From contig NZ_BSPP01000010.1 of NCBI RefSeq assembly GCF_030161095.1, forward strand, positions 124,001 through 188,000: a stretch of 64,000 bases of DNA, in the 5' to 3' direction. Made by a program: the position numbers and the translations under genes. Below, in pieces: positions 62,509 to 64,000 of this stretch. Position 1 is the stretch's first letter. Each line of letters begins with the position of its first letter. The notes below the pieces were generated by a model. That model was given only the letters and a program-made list of their open reading frames with translations. It did no database searches and was not told where the DNA came from. Source of the DNA: Cypionkella aquatica. GTDB taxonomy: Bacteria; Pseudomonadota; Alphaproteobacteria; Rhodobacterales; Rhodobacteraceae.

Positions 62509-63537
62509 TTACGGGAACATCGGTGCCAAGGTCAGCCCCGCTGTTTCCTCTATCCCCAGCATCAGATTGGCGTTCTGTATCGCCTGCCCCGACGAGCCTT
62601 TGGTCAGGTTGTCCAAAACCGCAACCACGACGGCGCGGCCCGCAATCCGGTCTGCAATCACGCCGATATGACAGTAGTTAGAACCGGCAATGTCGCGCGT
62701 CGAGGGGAGTGCGCCAAAGGGTAGCACCTGCAGGAACGGCTCGGTCGCGTAGGCATCGGTCAAAGTCTGGTGGATCACGCGCGCGTCGCCCTGCACATAG
62801 GTTGTCGCCAGAATCCCGCGGTTCATCGGCAGCAAGTGCGGCGAGAATTGGATATGGACCGGGCGGCCCGCGAGTTTGCTGAACTCTTGATCAAACTCAC
62901 CCAGATGGCGATGCTTGCCGCCCATCGAATAGGTATGGGTTCCGCCGGAAAGCTCGGCGTGCAGCAGGTTTTCCTTCAGACTGCGCCCTGCCCCCGACAC
63001 CCCCGCCTTGAGATCAATCAGGATGTTATCCAGATCAATCACCCCCGCTGAAATCAGCGGACGTAAGGCATATTGCCCGGTGGCCGCATTGCAGCCGGTG
63101 CCAGCCACCAGCCTCGCGTCGCGGATGTCATCGCGGTAGAACTCGGTCAAACCATAGACCGCTTCTTTTTGCAGATCGGTCGCGGTGTGGGGTTGGCCGT
63201 ACCATTTTTCATATTCGGCCGGATCGCGCAGCCGGAAATCTGCCGACAAATCGACGATCTTCAGATCGCGCGGCAGGGCTGAAACCACAACCTGCGTGGT
63301 GGCATGCGGCAGCGCGCAGAAGCAAAGATCAATGCCGGAAAAGTCGATCTCGTCGATCTTTTGCAGGCGCGGCAGATCGAGGTGGCGCAGGAAAGGGAAC
63401 ACCTCGGCCATCGCCATGCCCGCTTTGCGGTCAGCCGAAAGCGCCACGATTTTCATATCGGGATGGGTGGCGATCAGGCGGACAAGCTCTGCGCCCGTGT
63501 AGCCAGATGCTCCGAGAATGGCGATGCGATGGGTCAT
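62509..63537 (-). CDS. argC: N-acetyl-gamma-glutamyl-phosphate reductase
   Basis: 342 residues. NADP-binding [13 protein letters not shown] (9-21), catalytic Cys149 in [11 protein letters not shown]. Third step of arginine synthesis. ATG at 63537 starts MTHRIAILG; the upstream extension is not conserved. ccmE follows. Confidence 0.96.
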   Translation of the reverse strand: MTHRIAILGASGYTGAELVRLIATHPDMKIVALSADRKAGMAMAEVFPFLRHLDLPRLQKIDEIDFSGIDLCFCALPHATTQVVVSALPRDLKIVDLSADFRLRDPAEYEKWYGQPHTATDLQKEAVYGLTEFYRDDIRDARLVAGTGCNAATGQYALRPLISAGVIDLDNILIDLKAGVSGAGRSLKENLLHAELSGGTHTYSMGGKHRHLGEFDQEFSKLAGRPVHIQFSPHLLPMNRGILATTYVQGDARVIHQTLTDAYATEPFLQVLPFGALPSTRDIAGSNYCHIGVIADRIAGRAVVVAVLDNLTKGSSGQAIQNANLMLGIEETAGLTLAPMFP

Positions 63538-63597
63538 GGCGGCCTCTGATTTTGGTGGCGCAGATGTGGCGGCTGAGGGGGGCAGATGCAAGTGAAA

Positions 63598-64000
63598 TTA
63601 TGGTGTCAGGCGCTCGCCCGCCTCGATGCGAAACGGCAGGATATTTTCGCGCGGCGGCAGCGGGCAGATCGCGAAATCGGTGAAGCCGCAGGGGGGCGTG
63701 AAGGCGCGGTTGAAATCGAGGGTGATCTCTGTGTCGGTGGCATCCTCGCCGATCAGGAAGCGTGAGGCGGGGTAGGTTTCGCGTCCGCTCGTCTGGTCAC
63801 GGATCACGAACATCGGCTTGCCGTCTTTCCAGTGTGTGGCCAGCAGGGTGATGGCGTGGCCGTCATGGGTGAAATGGGCGGTGTGGGTCAGGCTGACGGT
63901 TGTGGTGGCACCGCCCTTCTGGTCGATGGATTGGGCGACGGGGGTGGGTAGGGCATGCCAGCGGGCGCGGATGATCAGGGTTTCGTTGGTGGGGAAGTAA
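63598..64000 (-). CDS. DUF1684 family protein (C-terminal part, cut by the right edge)
   Basis: At least 133 residues to the stop at 63598. The visible end has the DUF1684 pattern: FFVIRDQTSG-like MFVIRDQTSGRETYPASR, then LDFNRAFTPPCGFTDFAICPLPPRENILPF. The N-terminus lies past position 64000. Small cytosolic protein of unknown role; 60 bp upstream of argC. Confidence 0.82.
   Translation of the reverse strand, partial: YFPTNETLIIRARWHALPTPVAQSIDQKGGATTTVSLTHTAHFTHDGHAITLLATHWKDGKPMFVIRDQTSGRETYPASRFLIGEDATDTEITLDFNRAFTPPCGFTDFAICPLPPRENILPFRIEAGERLTP

Overview
The window looks like a chromosome segment of a member of the Rhodobacteraceae (Alphaproteobacteria, Rhodobacterales). The basis is GC-rich coding, a IalB-family protein, the argS / SPOR protein / nagZ / scpA / scpB block, an apparently split methionine-synthase pathway, a holin/endolysin pair like the gene-transfer-agent (GTA) lysis genes of Rhodobacter, and protein sequences of rhodobacteral type throughout. 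No species can be named from the sequence alone.

Positions 1 to about 23.5 kb are one end of a temperate, siphovirus-like (HK97-type head) prophage that runs off the left edge. From the right end it reads: tRNA-Val(UAC) whose 3' end is the probable attachment site; tyrosine integrase and AlpA-like excisionase; a rightward early operon (small proteins, TerB-like protein, ParB-like protein, HD phosphohydrolase, other unknowns; 16.9-22.4 kb); a divergent CI/Cro switch with four 13-bp operator-like sites (14.79-14.87 kb) and a small accessory island beside it (15.5-16.65 kb); a long leftward operon with overlapping starts and stops (helix-turn-helix proteins, CHC2/TOPRIM primase, methyltransferase, D5/P4-type helicase; 14.8-6.4 kb); a 0.33-kb nest of inverted G-rich repeats; then HNH endonuclease, small and large terminase, portal, S49-type prohead protease and the start of the major capsid protein, all leftward. 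Tail and lysis genes should lie left of the window.

From 23.5 to 28.5 kb come two valine tRNAs flanking a trans-4-hydroxy-L-proline degradation operon (GntR regulator, deaminase, D-hydroxyproline dehydrogenase, epimerase) with a perfect 16-bp palindrome as likely operator, and an HU protein with a long basic tail. From 28.6 to 45.3 kb are lon, tgt, a TetR regulator, a polar amino-acid ABC transporter, aroK-aroB, a small membrane protein and a secreted protein followed by xerD and a CorC/HlyC-type protein, a HerA/DUF853 ATPase, a gene-free stretch with two orphan rho-independent terminators (likely small RNAs), and an IalB-family protein. From 45.3 to 55.2 kb are a lipid-A/acyl-chain cluster (lpxD, acyl carrier protein, ketosynthase), an L,D-transpeptidase divergent from a YcbK/DUF882 hydrolase, rlmE and ppx/gppA, and a three-gene folate/methyl-transfer operon. 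From 55.2 to 64 kb are scpB-scpA-nagZ-SPOR-argS, an isolated holin/endolysin cassette whose holin frame carries an in-frame amber codon, ccmE-argC and the end of a DUF1684 gene.

The points I would look at first are the nested repeats at 6.07-6.39 kb, the amber codon in the candidate GTA holin at 61.31 kb, the six-helix-turn-helix phage protein, the shared 16-bp palindrome upstream of lpxD and beside the ABC transporter, and the orphan-terminator region at 44.1-44.4 kb.
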